Shown: positions 12,450 through 20,256 of the stretch, in pieces
Layout: every line of letters starts with the position of its first letter
How positions within the stretch are numbered: the stretch's first letter is position 1
Assembly: GCF_037974265.1 (NCBI RefSeq)
Contig: NZ_CP150233.1
Span: 930,001 to 994,000 of the forward strand
Reading direction: 5' to 3'
DNA from: Paenibacillus sp. FSL R5-0623
GTDB taxonomy: Bacteria; Bacillota; Bacilli; Paenibacillales; Paenibacillaceae
Length of the DNA: 64,000 nt
Notes under the pieces: model-generated
Databases searched by the model: none
Told to the model about the DNA's origin: nothing
Seen by the model: only the letters and a program-made list of their open reading frames with translations
Made by a program: the position numbers and the translations under genes

Positions 12450-13203
12450 GTAATTGTTCCTCCAGTTGTTTCCTCATCTGCACGAGAACTGGTTCGTAGA
12501 TCATGTCCGAATGCCTTGGGCGTGGTAAAGGAACCGTCATCTCCCGCAACTGCTGACCTTGCCCTCCTGGAGTTAACAGAATGATACGGTCACTTAACAG
12601 CAGGGCTTCTTCGATGTCATGTGTAATGAACAGCACGGTTTGTCCAAAGTCCTCCCACAGCTCCAATAACCAGCGATGCATTTCTCGTTTGGTTAAAGCG
12701 TCGAGTGCACCGAAGGGTTCATCCAGCAACATGAGCTGCCCGCCTGTAAGCAAGGTACGCAGCAGTGCCACCCGTTGACGCATGCCGCCGGATAACTCAT
12801 CTGGATAGGCCTGTTCATAACCCGACAGGCCGAACCTTGCCAACCCAGCTAGGATGTTGGCTCGTAACTTGTCCTTGTCCTGTCGGCCTGGTGCCAATTC
12901 GGCAGGCAGCGTGCAGTTTTCCATGACGGTTCGCCAGGATAACAGCAGATCTTTCTGCGGCATATAAGCGACTCGTCCGAGCCGTTGTCCTTGCGGTACA
13001 TCAGCTATATCGATGGTGCCAACGGTTGGCTCACGCAAGCCTGCGAGCAGCTTGAAGAGCGTGCTTTTACCTGATCCGCTGGAGCCGATGAGCGAGACAA
13101 ATTCTCCTTGTTGAACCTGAAGCGACACATTGGAGAGCACGGGGGAATCCTTTTTTTCGGGAAAAGCAAAGCTTAGGTTGTGAATGGTTACATGGTTATC
13201 CAT
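12439..13203 (-). CDS. thiZ: Thiamine-precursor ABC transporter, ATP-binding protein
   Basis: A 254-aa ABC ATPase. Walker A GSSGSGKST is at residues 40-48, the Q-loop MPQKDLLLSW near 90, the signature LSGGMRQRVALLRTLL near 140, Walker B LMLLDEPFGALD near 160 and the switch His FITHDIEEAL near 195. It belongs to the SsuB/TauB/ThiZ branch. It is the first gene of the operon; the ATG at 13203 lies behind AAGGGGGTGAGG. The TPP riboswitch and an intrinsic terminator lie immediately upstream, so transcription into this gene should stop when TPP is abundant. Confidence 0.92.
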   Translation of the reverse strand: MDNHVTIHNLSFAFPEKKDSPVLSNVSLQVQQGEFVSLIGSSGSGKSTLFKLLAGLREPTVGTIDIADVPQGQRLGRVAYMPQKDLLLSWRTVMENCTLPAELAPGRQDKDKLRANILAGLARFGLSGYEQAYPDELSGGMRQRVALLRTLLTGGQLMLLDEPFGALDALTKREMHRWLLELWEDFGQTVLFITHDIEEALLLSDRIILLTPGGQGQQLREMTVPLPRPRHSDMIYEPVLVQMRKQLEEQLHAK

Positions 13204-13271
13204 CTGATCCTCACCCCCTTGATGTCAGACTACTGGAATAACAACCGCATCTTGTACTCTGCTAAAAGAAA

Positions 13272-13312
13272 CAAAAAAGACCCACCCATTTCCGGAGAAA
13301 TGAGTGGGTCTG
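13272..13312 (-). terminator. Riboswitch-controlled terminator of the thi operon
   Basis: On the minus strand AGACCCACTCATTTC pairs with GAAATGGGTGGGTCT (one wobble or mismatch), followed by TTTTTTGTTTC. It lies between the TPP aptamer and thiZ, which is the position expected for the expression platform. Confidence 0.9.
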
Positions 13313-13370
13313 TAAGTTAGATCCGCAGTTTATCTTCACATATACATGATAAAATTCCGCTTACTAAAAG

Positions 13371-13462
13371 GCCGCTCCACTTCCCTCCGCTGGTATGATC
13401 CAGATCAGGTTCAAAGGGTCCGAATAGTCATATTCGTCTCAGCCGCAAGGCTCCCCTAGTGC
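13371..13462 (-). promoter_or_regulatory. TPP riboswitch (THI element) of the thi operon
   Basis: Minus-strand sequence carries the THI-box landmarks in order: GGGGAGCC, GCTGAGA, GGACCCTTTGAACCTGATCT, GGATCATACCAGCGGAGGGA. The two conserved internal-loop blocks (CTGAGA, and CTGATCTGGATCATACCAGCG) are essentially consensus. With the terminator at 13272-13312 it would switch off thiZXY and probably thiMDE when TPP binds. Confidence 0.96.
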
Positions 13463-13682
13463 AAAAGTTCAAGATATGCAGTTGTGTGTTCAGCATATAT
13501 CACTCGAACATGAACTGTAAAGAGGCAGCATGATAGAATTCTTGAGATGAACTTGGAGTCAGACCCTAACAACTGAACAATTTACCTCGGCTCATGAACC
13601 CGATATAATAGGGATGGCCCTTATAGGCCGGATCACAAATGCAGGTGGGATTGCTCCCTCCTAGGCAGAATGGGGACCCGAG

Positions 13683-14558
13683 TTGAAAACGTTCAAAAAA
13701 GTATATATTGAGATCACGAGTATCTGCAATCTGGCTTGCAGCTTCTGTCCGCAGACGCAGCGTGCCAAAGGATTCATTGACCCTGAAGTCTTCAACAATA
13801 TACTGGAACAAGTTAAACCACACACCAATCATATTTATCTACATGTCAAAGGTGAACCCTTGTTGCATCCCAAAATAGATCTGTTGCTCGATTCCGCACA
13901 TGAGAAGGGACTCAAGGTGAACATTACTACGAATGGTACACTGTTGCCCAAGACTCAGCATAAATTGCTTGGCAAACCGGCGCTGCGGCAGATGAATTTC
14001 TCCCTGCACAGCTTCGATGGGCATGAAGGTTCAACAGACCGTGACGGTTACCTGCGTCATATTTTGTCCTTTGTACACGAGGCCGTTAAGCACAATGTCA
14101 TCATCTCATTCCGGCTGTGGAATCTGACACAGGATAACTTCACAAATGCTCAGATGAATCGAAATCGGGAGACCCTTGAAGTATTGGAACGTGAGTTCAA
14201 TCTGGACTTCCGTATTGAGGAAAAAGTAGTTCCAGGCAGCGGGGTCAAAATTGCCCCGAATGTATACCTGAATCAGGACCATGAGTTCCAGTGGCCAAGT
14301 CTGGATGCACCTGAAGATGACGGCAAAGGCTTCTGCCATGCATTGCGTAGTCAGGCAGCTGTGCTTGTGGATGGAACGGTGGTTCCATGCTGTCTCGATG
14401 GCGAGGGTGTAATTAACCTGGGTAATGTGCACGAGAAGTCATTCTCGGAGATTATTGAGGGTGAGCGAGCGAACAATCTGGTATATGGCTTCTCCAAGCG
14501 GGAAGCTGTGGAAGAGTTGTGTCGAAAGTGCGGTTATCGTCAGAGATTTGGAGCCTGA
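13683..14558 (+). CDS. Radical SAM/SPASM-domain protein
   Basis: A 291-aa protein with the radical SAM cluster motif CNLACSFC (Cys15, Cys19, Cys22) at the N terminus, a KGEPLLHP motif near residue 56 and TTNGTLL near 83, both typical of the SAM-binding barrel. The C-terminal part has cysteines at FCHAL, PCCLDG and LCRKCG that fit a shortened SPASM auxiliary cluster domain. Such enzymes modify peptides or mature other enzymes; no substrate peptide gene is recognisable beside it. The start is TTG 13683, with GGGGAC a few bases upstream as a weak RBS; no better in-frame start exists before the cluster motif. It is monocistronic, with its own terminator downstream. Confidence 0.85.
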   Translation: MKTFKKVYIEITSICNLACSFCPQTQRAKGFIDPEVFNNILEQVKPHTNHIYLHVKGEPLLHPKIDLLLDSAHEKGLKVNITTNGTLLPKTQHKLLGKPALRQMNFSLHSFDGHEGSTDRDGYLRHILSFVHEAVKHNVIISFRLWNLTQDNFTNAQMNRNRETLEVLEREFNLDFRIEEKVVPGSGVKIAPNVYLNQDHEFQWPSLDAPEDDGKGFCHALRSQAAVLVDGTVVPCCLDGEGVINLGNVHEKSFSEIIEGERANNLVYGFSKREAVEELCRKCGYRQRFGA

Positions 14559-14588
14559 TATCTTATATGAGGAAGCCAGAAGACATTC

Positions 14589-14628
14589 AAGATCACACAT
14601 TTGGAGACAAATGTAGTGGTCTTTCTTT
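14589..14628 (+). terminator. Terminator of the radical SAM gene
   Basis: AGATCACACATTTG (14590-14603) pairs with CAAATGTAGTGGTCT (14608-14622) around a GAGA loop, with one bulge or wobble, followed by TTCTTT. It lies 30 bp after the stop codon. Confidence 0.8.
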
Positions 14629-14792
14629 GTGATCGGGGATTCAAGTGAGGGGTACATACGTTACAAATGAGCATACCTGAGGTTGATATCAGCATATTGT
14701 TTGAGGGACCTGATATGCAAAAAATGCCGATATGACAGGGATTATGCGTTGTCATGATATATCTGATCTAATGATTATTCTAGTTACCTTCC

Positions 14793-14880
14793 TTATTTGG
14801 TAGGATTAGGTTGAGGTCGGACAGAGGTGCACCTCTGACGAACTTCCAGGACAAGCTCAGGCTTGTACATTACCAAATAA
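14793..14880 (+). promoter_or_regulatory. Three-way-junction RNA fold in the pectate lyase leader
   Basis: A 10-bp outer helix, TTATTTGGTA (14793-14802) with TACCAAATAA (14871-14880), is perfect. It encloses a long hairpin built on the palindrome CAGAGGTGCACCTCTG (14822-14837), extended by GAGGT/ACTTC (14813-14817 and 14842-14846), and a second hairpin ACAAGC-TCAG-GCTTGT (14851-14866). The element ends 11 nt before the GGGAGGA ribosome binding site of the pectate lyase gene. It matches no riboswitch class that I recognise; function is unknown. Confidence 0.6.
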
Positions 14881-14906
14881 CGAGAGAATAAGGGAGGAAT
14901 AAAGTT

Positions 14907-15575
14907 ATGAAAAAAATGTTGACGTTGTTACTTTCCGCTGGTTTGGTTGCTTCCATATTTGGTGCAGTTCCGGTTGCTGCTGCGCCTACAGTTGTTAATT
15001 CAACGATTGTTGTTCCAAAGGGCACGACCTATGACGGTCAAGGAAAAACATTTGTAGCCAATCCTTCCACACTGGGCGACGGATCTCAAGCAGAGGGTCA
15101 GAAGCCAGTCTTTCGCCTGGAGGCAGGGGCCACGCTCAAAAATGTAAACATTGGATCACCAGCTGCTGATGGTGTTCACTGTTATGGCAACTGTAATATA
15201 TCGAATGTGGTCTGGCAGGATGTGGGTGAGGATGCACTGACATTGAAGTCTGCCGGAACGGTTAACATTACCGGTGGGGCAGCGTATAAGGCTTATGATA
15301 AAGTGTTCCAGATGAATGCAGCTGGAACAATTAACATCAAAAATTTCCGTGCAGACGATATTGGCAAACTGGTTCGCCAAAATGGTGGAACTTCCTTTGC
15401 AGTTAACATGACGCTGGATAACTCCAACATTTCCAATGTGAAAGATTCGATTATGCGTACAGACAGCAGTACATCACAAGGCAAAATTACGAATACCCGT
15501 TATTCCAAAGTACCAACGTTGTTCAAGGGGTTTGCTTCAGGGAAAACGAGCCAGTCCGGAAACACGCAATATTAA
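14907..15575 (+). CDS. Secreted pectate lyase, polysaccharide lyase family 3
   Basis: A 222-aa enzyme with a Sec signal peptide (residues 1 to about 25, cleaved after VPVAAA). The mature part is a short right-handed beta-helix of the PL3 type: [26 protein letters not shown] around residues 88-113 holds the calcium-binding acidic residues and Cys typical of the family. By beta-elimination it cleaves de-esterified polygalacturonate outside the cell. The ATG follows GGGAGGA by eight nt. The transcript probably carries the folded leader at 14793-14880. A shared terminator lies downstream. Confidence 0.92.
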   Translation: MKKMLTLLLSAGLVASIFGAVPVAAAPTVVNSTIVVPKGTTYDGQGKTFVANPSTLGDGSQAEGQKPVFRLEAGATLKNVNIGSPAADGVHCYGNCNISNVVWQDVGEDALTLKSAGTVNITGGAAYKAYDKVFQMNAAGTINIKNFRADDIGKLVRQNGGTSFAVNMTLDNSNISNVKDSIMRTDSSTSQGKITNTRYSKVPTLFKGFASGKTSQSGNTQY

Positions 15576-15651
15576 ACAGAAGATTGAATCGCTTGAGTTG
15601 TTAAAGGTTTAAGCCCCGCTTGTGACTGGAAGTAATTTGGAATATAACGCC

Positions 15652-15714
15652 AAAAAGAGCGTCTCAAGGTCATTGCCACACTGACTTTGAGGGACGCTCT
15701 TTTGTAATGCAGAT
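15652..15714. terminator. Bidirectional terminator between convergent genes
   Basis: AAAAGAGCGTC and GACGCTCTTTT flank an inner pair TCAAGGTCA/TGACTTTGA, forming one long stem with A-run and T-run on its two sides. It serves the pectate lyase gene (plus) and the copper-amine-oxidase-domain gene (minus). Confidence 0.88.
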
Positions 15715-15761
15715 GTCATAGTATAGTTCTGCTGAGCAATGTTTTATAGAGGATGCTCAAA

Positions 15762-16715
15762 TTATTTCTCTCCCGGAACTTCAACGATGACTTTGCCTTT
15801 CTCGGGGACAACAGAACCGGTATCAATGGAGCCCAACTTGTTCATGATCTCGTAAGAGGTTTCTTCAAGCATGCGAGAGTACTTGAATGATACGAGTGTT
15901 TGACCTGCTACGGAAGGACGAGTCCCTGCTTCAGCAACGGCTTTGGTTTTAATAAAGAACAGGTCACCGATGGTTCCGGCATTTTTGCTGATGTTGGCCT
16001 GCCATTGTAGCAGGGCACTTCCATTTTTAAGGATGTAATAACTGATCAGATCGTTATCCTCAACAACGAAGAAACGATCTTTTTTTCCTTGTTCAAAAAT
16101 GTATTCAATGGATGAATCCACCGGACCCAAAGGGTTGCGAATGTCCAGACGTGCTTGTCCCAGTTCAGAGAAGCGTGGCAGATGCAGTGCGGCTTCACGC
16201 GCCACAGTCAGATCGGAACTGTTATATTCTTTTACAATCGTAGCATCGGTAGTGTAAATGTAGGCTTCCTTGGCCTTCTGGTTCCACTGCACCTTGGCAC
16301 CAAAAGCTTCACCGATGGCACGGAGCGGAAGCATCGCTTTACCATTCACCAGAATCGGCGCGGAGGATAATGTCGCATTCTGACCGTTTTTCTTCATTGT
16401 TTTGCTGTTAGGTGTAAGAACATACTTATCACTGCCTGTGCTAATGCTGATCTCTTTTGTTTTGTTATTGTAACCAAACGTATAGTTGCCGAGGAATTGA
16501 AGCTCCGTCAATGCCACGTACGTAATACCCTGCCGTATGACAACATCATATTGAGCTTGAACATTGTTAATATAAGCTGTCGGTTTAGGTTTGGTTGCTG
16601 CGGCTTCCGCCACAGTGGATGAGAGCAAGGCAGGTGCCGTGCCTGCGGTGAGTATCGAAGCGGCAAGGACCATTTTCCATGTTTTAAGCTGCCAAGCAGA
16701 GTTGTACTTTTTCAT
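15762..16715 (-). CDS. Secreted protein with copper amine oxidase N-terminal domain
   Basis: A 317-aa exported protein. The signal peptide covers about residues 1-39 (hydrophobic core MVLAASILTAGTAPALL, AEAAA site). The next 110 residues form the copper_amine_oxidN1 fold: VVIRQGITYVALTELQFLG, VLTPNSKTMKKNGQ and KAMLPLRAIGEAFGAKVQWN are the standard repeats of this domain, which is common in Paenibacillus surface proteins and has no oxidase activity by itself. The C-terminal half is of unknown function. The ATG at 16715 is preferred, with AGGGAG about ten nt upstream; an in-frame TTG three codons earlier is possible. It is monocistronic and divergent from the ykoE leader. Confidence 0.85.
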   Translation of the reverse strand: MKKYNSAWQLKTWKMVLAASILTAGTAPALLSSTVAEAAATKPKPTAYINNVQAQYDVVIRQGITYVALTELQFLGNYTFGYNNKTKEISISTGSDKYVLTPNSKTMKKNGQNATLSSAPILVNGKAMLPLRAIGEAFGAKVQWNQKAKEAYIYTTDATIVKEYNSSDLTVAREAALHLPRFSELGQARLDIRNPLGPVDSSIEYIFEQGKKDRFFVVEDNDLISYYILKNGSALLQWQANISKNAGTIGDLFFIKTKAVAEAGTRPSVAGQTLVSFKYSRMLEETSYEIMNKLGSIDTGSVVPEKGKVIVEVPGEK

Positions 16716-16843
16716 CACTATCAATCTCCCTTCTAATGTTTAAGACGCACTACATAACCTAAATGTTGCATATTATGGAAAGTGGACCATCACATGTCTC
16801 CTTCCCTTTTACCCCAAATGAAGCATGATGATTCTTCTAGGGA

Positions 16844-16872
16844 TTGCCACAAATACCCATCTGATGTAGAGT
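16844..16872 (+). promoter_or_regulatory. Putative promoter of the ykoEDC riboswitch transcript
   Basis: TTGCCA (16844-16849) and TAGAGT (16867-16872) are separated by 17 bp. A start near 16880 would place the 5' end just before the TPP aptamer at 16895. The -10 is imperfect, so this is a suggestion. Confidence 0.45.
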
Positions 16873-16894
16873 AGAAGCAATGAAATAAGTGAAC

Positions 16895-16982
16895 CGGGAG
16901 CTCAATGAAGTTGGGCTGAGAGAGTGGCCTTGTGCCGCTGACCGTACATCTGATCTGGGTAATGCCAGCGTAGAGAACATAG
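16895..16982 (+). promoter_or_regulatory. TPP riboswitch (THI element) of ykoEDC
   Basis: The plus strand shows GGGCTGAGAGAG (16913-16924), then CTGACCGTACATCTGATCTG, then GGGTAATGCCAGCGTAGAGA. These are the two conserved internal-loop halves of the thi-box in the correct order and spacing; positions differing from consensus lie in variable stems. It lies about 240 nt upstream of ykoE with an intrinsic terminator in between. Confidence 0.93.
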
Positions 16983-17142
16983 ATTTGCGATATGTTAGGG
17001 TGAATTGTGGGAATGAACGTGGATGAACAACAGACCTCTTTGAACTGTGGTGGTGTATCTGCCAGGGGAGAGGGAATGGTTGATATTCCGTATTTTCGAC
17101 ATCCATCCAATACATCATTGTGAGGATTGTACACTGTGCGTA

Positions 17143-17178
17143 AGGCCTGCCCGGAACCGGGGAGGCTTTTTCGTTTAT
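17143..17178 (+). terminator. Riboswitch-controlled terminator ahead of ykoE
   Basis: AAGGCCT-G-CCC (17143-17153) pairs with GGG-G-AGGCTTT (17060-offset right arm 17160-17170), one internal mismatch, followed by TTTTTCGTTTATTTTTAT. It sits between the TPP aptamer and the ykoE start and is the likely expression platform. The aptamer-terminator distance of about 160 nt is long. Confidence 0.75.
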
Positions 17179-17220
17179 TTTTATAACCCCCACAGGGAAC
17201 AGAGGAAGGACGTAGAGAAC

Positions 17221-17814
17221 ATGGCAGCAACAGCAAGCAACAAACGATTGAAACTAACGGATATTCTGGTAACCATCGTGATCGCAGTGGTGTTTGGGGT
17301 GATCTACAAGATATGGGGACCTACATATGACTTGATGAAACCATTCGGCGTTCATGCGGAGCAGATGATCTACGGCATGTGGTTTATGGCGGGCACGTTT
17401 GCTTTTGTTATCATTCGTAAACCAGGCGTGGCTATTCTTGCCGAAGTTGCGGCTTCAACGGTAAGTGCTTTTTTGGGCAGTGAATGGGGCATGTCCACAC
17501 TTGTATACGGTCTGTTGCAAGGATTGGGAGCCGAGATATTCTTCGCAGCATTTTTGTATCGCAAAACCAATCTGTTTGTCACCTGTCTTGCAGCCATAGG
17601 AGCCGCAGCGGCTTCGCTTTTGCTGGATTACCAGTACGGGTATATTGATTCACTCTCGGCCTGGAATTATACGTTATTTATTGGATTCCGCTTCATCGGA
17701 AGCATCTTGATTGCAGGAGTGTTCGCTTATTATCTCGCCAAAGCATTGGAACTGACCGGTGTAACACGTTCACTCAGACCGGTATCCAAACAGGATTATG
17801 AGGCGCTGGATTAG
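17221..17814 (+). CDS. ykoE: ECF transporter S component (thiamine/HMP uptake)
   Basis: A 197-aa membrane protein with about five or six hydrophobic segments and a basic N terminus. It resembles YkoE, the substrate-binding subunit of the YkoEDC energy-coupling-factor importer (TDILVTIVIAVVFGVIYKIWGPTYDLMKPFG and the GSEWGMSTLVYGLLQGLGAEIFFA block). The ligand is taken as thiamine or HMP from the TPP riboswitch. The ATG at 17221 follows GAGGAAGG; the same frame is open back to 17047 but that stretch contains the terminator, so it is leader rather than coding. It abuts ykoD directly. A ykoF gene, present in B. subtilis, is missing. Confidence 0.88.
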   Translation: MAATASNKRLKLTDILVTIVIAVVFGVIYKIWGPTYDLMKPFGVHAEQMIYGMWFMAGTFAFVIIRKPGVAILAEVAASTVSAFLGSEWGMSTLVYGLLQGLGAEIFFAAFLYRKTNLFVTCLAAIGAAAASLLLDYQYGYIDSLSAWNYTLFIGFRFIGSILIAGVFAYYLAKALELTGVTRSLRPVSKQDYEALD

Positions 17815-19386
17815 ATGAACGGGGAAGGGAATTCGCAAGCGGTAAGTGTGACGAATCTAAGATGCAAGTTCCCGGGAGAGAAAGCCTTGGTATTTCAAGG
17901 CTTGTCTCTTTCTGTGCGTCAAGGAGAGAAAGTGCTGTTGCTTGGCCCGAGTGGCTCCGGTAAATCGACGTTATTGCAAATTTTGAGCGGTCTGATACCA
18001 CGTTCGGTTGAGATTCCGATGAAATGTGATGATATTCAGGTTCCCGCCAAAGCAGGAGTGGTCTTTCAAGATCCGGATACCCAGTTCTGTATGTCTTTTA
18101 CGGATGAAGAGATCGCATTTGTGCTGGAAAACCGAAATATTCCGCGTGAAGAGATGCCTGCTCTGATTAAATATTATCTGAAACAAGTGGGATTATCCTT
18201 TGAACAGAATCGTGTATTGATCCAGTCCATGTCTCAGGGGATGAAGCAGCGTCTCGCGATTGCTTCGATGCTTGCCATGGACCCGGAGGTATTGTTTTTG
18301 GATGAACCCACTGCACTGTTGGATGATGAGGGGACTTCCCAGGTGTGGGATACCGTCAAACGCATCGTCAGTGACAAAACGATCATCATCGTTGAACACA
18401 AAATTAACGAGATTGTGGATATGGTCGACCGAATTATTGTGTTATCACCTGAAGGAAAGATCGTGGCGGATGGGCCAGCACAGCAGGTATTTACGCATGA
18501 ACGGGGCAAGCTGAAGGCTTATGGAATCTGGTATCCGGGTGTGTGGGATGAGCACGAGCAGGCAGCTAAGGAAGAAGAGAGAAGTGCTTCTGGAGAGCTT
18601 CAATTGTGTGTGGACCAAGGCATCTCAAGTTTGGAAGCACAGCAATCGTCTGGTTTATCCGATACACCGGGTATATCCCCCATATCTCACGTCTCATCCT
18701 TATCACCTGTATCACCCGCCTATCAGCCTGCACTGGACTTGCAGCAGTTCACCGGATGGCGTGGGAAAACACCCTTCATTCAGGTAGAACAGGCCAAAGT
18801 ATGGCATGGAGACTGGATTGGTATTGTCGGAGTTAATGGAGCTGGCAAGAGTTCATTGTTGTTATCTCTGATGAATATCCTAAAAACAACAGGTCATTAT
18901 GAGGTGGACGGTCAGCCTTCTGGCAAAACGGAGCAGCTTGCAGATCGAATCGCGTTTGTATTTCAGAACCCGGAGTTTCAATTTGTGACCAACACGGTTG
19001 CGGAAGAAGTGGAATTCTCATTGCTGGGGGGCAGGATTTCAACGGAAGAAAGACTTGTCAGGACTGATCATATGTTGAATCAATTTGGGCTAATAGACCT
19101 CTCCGAGCGCCATCCCTACCAATTATCGATGGGGCAGAAACGACGCTTGAGCGTTGCCTCTGCACTGGTGAGAGAGCAGCGAATACTGCTGTTGGATGAA
19201 CCTACTTTTGGACAGGATGCCCGCAATACGTTTGCCATGTTAGCACAGCTGGAGCAATTGCGGAGAGAGGGAACAGCTATTGTTATGGTTACCCATGATC
19301 GTGAAATTGTAAAAAGATATTGCACCCGAATCTGGACGGTAGATGAGGGGAGGTTAACTGATGCAACTGTCGTTTCCTCACCGTGA
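17815..19386 (+). CDS. ykoD: ECF transporter duplicated ATPase
   Basis: A 523-aa protein with two ABC ATPase domains fused in tandem. Domain 1 has Walker A GPSGSGKST (44-52), a variant signature MSQGMKQRLA near 140, and Walker B VLFLDEPTALLD near 160. A linker of about 60 residues rich in Ser and Pro follows. Domain 2 has Walker A GVNGAGKSS (339-347), signature LSMGQKRRLS near 440 and Walker B ILLLDEPTFGQD near 460. It energises YkoE/YkoC. The ATG starts immediately after the ykoE stop with only a weak RBS inside ykoE, implying coupling. It overlaps ykoC by 26 bases. Confidence 0.9.
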   Translation: MNGEGNSQAVSVTNLRCKFPGEKALVFQGLSLSVRQGEKVLLLGPSGSGKSTLLQILSGLIPRSVEIPMKCDDIQVPAKAGVVFQDPDTQFCMSFTDEEIAFVLENRNIPREEMPALIKYYLKQVGLSFEQNRVLIQSMSQGMKQRLAIASMLAMDPEVLFLDEPTALLDDEGTSQVWDTVKRIVSDKTIIIVEHKINEIVDMVDRIIVLSPEGKIVADGPAQQVFTHERGKLKAYGIWYPGVWDEHEQAAKEEERSASGELQLCVDQGISSLEAQQSSGLSDTPGISPISHVSSLSPVSPAYQPALDLQQFTGWRGKTPFIQVEQAKVWHGDWIGIVGVNGAGKSSLLLSLMNILKTTGHYEVDGQPSGKTEQLADRIAFVFQNPEFQFVTNTVAEEVEFSLLGGRISTEERLVRTDHMLNQFGLIDLSERHPYQLSMGQKRRLSVASALVREQRILLLDEPTFGQDARNTFAMLAQLEQLRREGTAIVMVTHDREIVKRYCTRIWTVDEGRLTDATVVSSP

Positions 19387-20155
19387 AACCTGGCTTCATA
19401 ACGTCAATTCGGGATTAAAGATGATCATTCTGACGATGATGTTTGTCATCGTTATCCTCATTCACAATCTGAATGTAATGGCCAACGTTGCAGTGGCGAT
19501 GATGCTATTACTGTGCTGGACAGGTCATCCGTGGTACAGATTGATACTGTATGCATCACCATTCATTCTGGTTTTTATCTCCACGTCCACAGGCATGATG
19601 ATGTTTGGTAAGGGCGAGACCACATGGTATAAGTGGGGATTGATCCACATAACCGAAGAGAGTTTCTATCGCGGTCTACACTTGGGTTTTCGCTCGCTCA
19701 CTATGGCCGCGGCTGGGTTACTCTTTGGTCTTACGACCAAGCCAGTACGGCTGTTTTATTCCCTGATGCAGCAGTGGCGGCTTCCCGCAAAATATGCCTA
19801 TAGCTTTCTGGCCGCGATGCGCATGATCCCGATTATGCTGGATGAATTCCAGACGCTCCGTTACGCTATTCGTATTCGTGGAACACAGCAACGTGGCTCT
19901 CGCTGGAACGTGTATGGAACACTCAAGCGTTACGCTATTCCGCTGCTGGCACAGAGCATTCGCCGTGCACAGCGAATGGCGGTTGCGATGGAAGCGAAAG
20001 GATTTACGGATGGCGCGAGCCGAACGTATTACATTCAGATTGGCTATTCGCGAGCTGATCTGTGGTTTGTATTTTATTATATGCTCACCTTAACAGCTGC
20101 TTATTACATCGGGGTTACCTTTCCTTATCATGCTACGATGGTGGATGTAAGGTAA
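19361..20155 (+). CDS. ykoC: ECF transporter T component
   Basis: A 264-aa membrane protein of the CbiQ/EcfT family with about five transmembrane segments. The coupling helices contain the conserved Ala-Arg-Gly type signatures (YAIRIRGTQQRGS near residue 170 and RRAQRMAVAMEAKGF near 205), which dock onto the ATPase. The ATG lies behind GGGGAGG within the end of ykoD (26-bp overlap), a strong sign of a tight operon. It completes a minimal YkoEDC importer. Confidence 0.9.
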   Translation: MQLSFPHRETWLHNVNSGLKMIILTMMFVIVILIHNLNVMANVAVAMMLLLCWTGHPWYRLILYASPFILVFISTSTGMMMFGKGETTWYKWGLIHITEESFYRGLHLGFRSLTMAAAGLLFGLTTKPVRLFYSLMQQWRLPAKYAYSFLAAMRMIPIMLDEFQTLRYAIRIRGTQQRGSRWNVYGTLKRYAIPLLAQSIRRAQRMAVAMEAKGFTDGASRTYYIQIGYSRADLWFVFYYMLTLTAAYYIGVTFPYHATMVDVR

Positions 20156-20183
20156 TATTGGGAGATAGATAGAAATATATTGA

Positions 20184-20197
20184 TGAAAACGCTAACT
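20184..20197 (+). promoter_or_regulatory. Near-consensus cre (CcpA) site
   Basis: TGAAAACGCTAACT matches TGWAANCGNTNWCA at 13 of 14 positions. It lies about 60 bp upstream of the propeller-protein start, between ykoC and that gene. The chance of a random near-match in 64 kb is not negligible. Confidence 0.35.
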
Positions 20198-20256
20198 TTT
20201 TCCTTTTTACTGCGTCTCTATTGGAAATAACTTCTAATGGATGGGGATGAACGAGA

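Noticed and set aside
17047..17220. N-terminal extension of YkoE by 58 codons
   Set aside because: The frame is open but runs through the terminator of the riboswitch, and the ATG at 17221 has its own Shine-Dalgarno.
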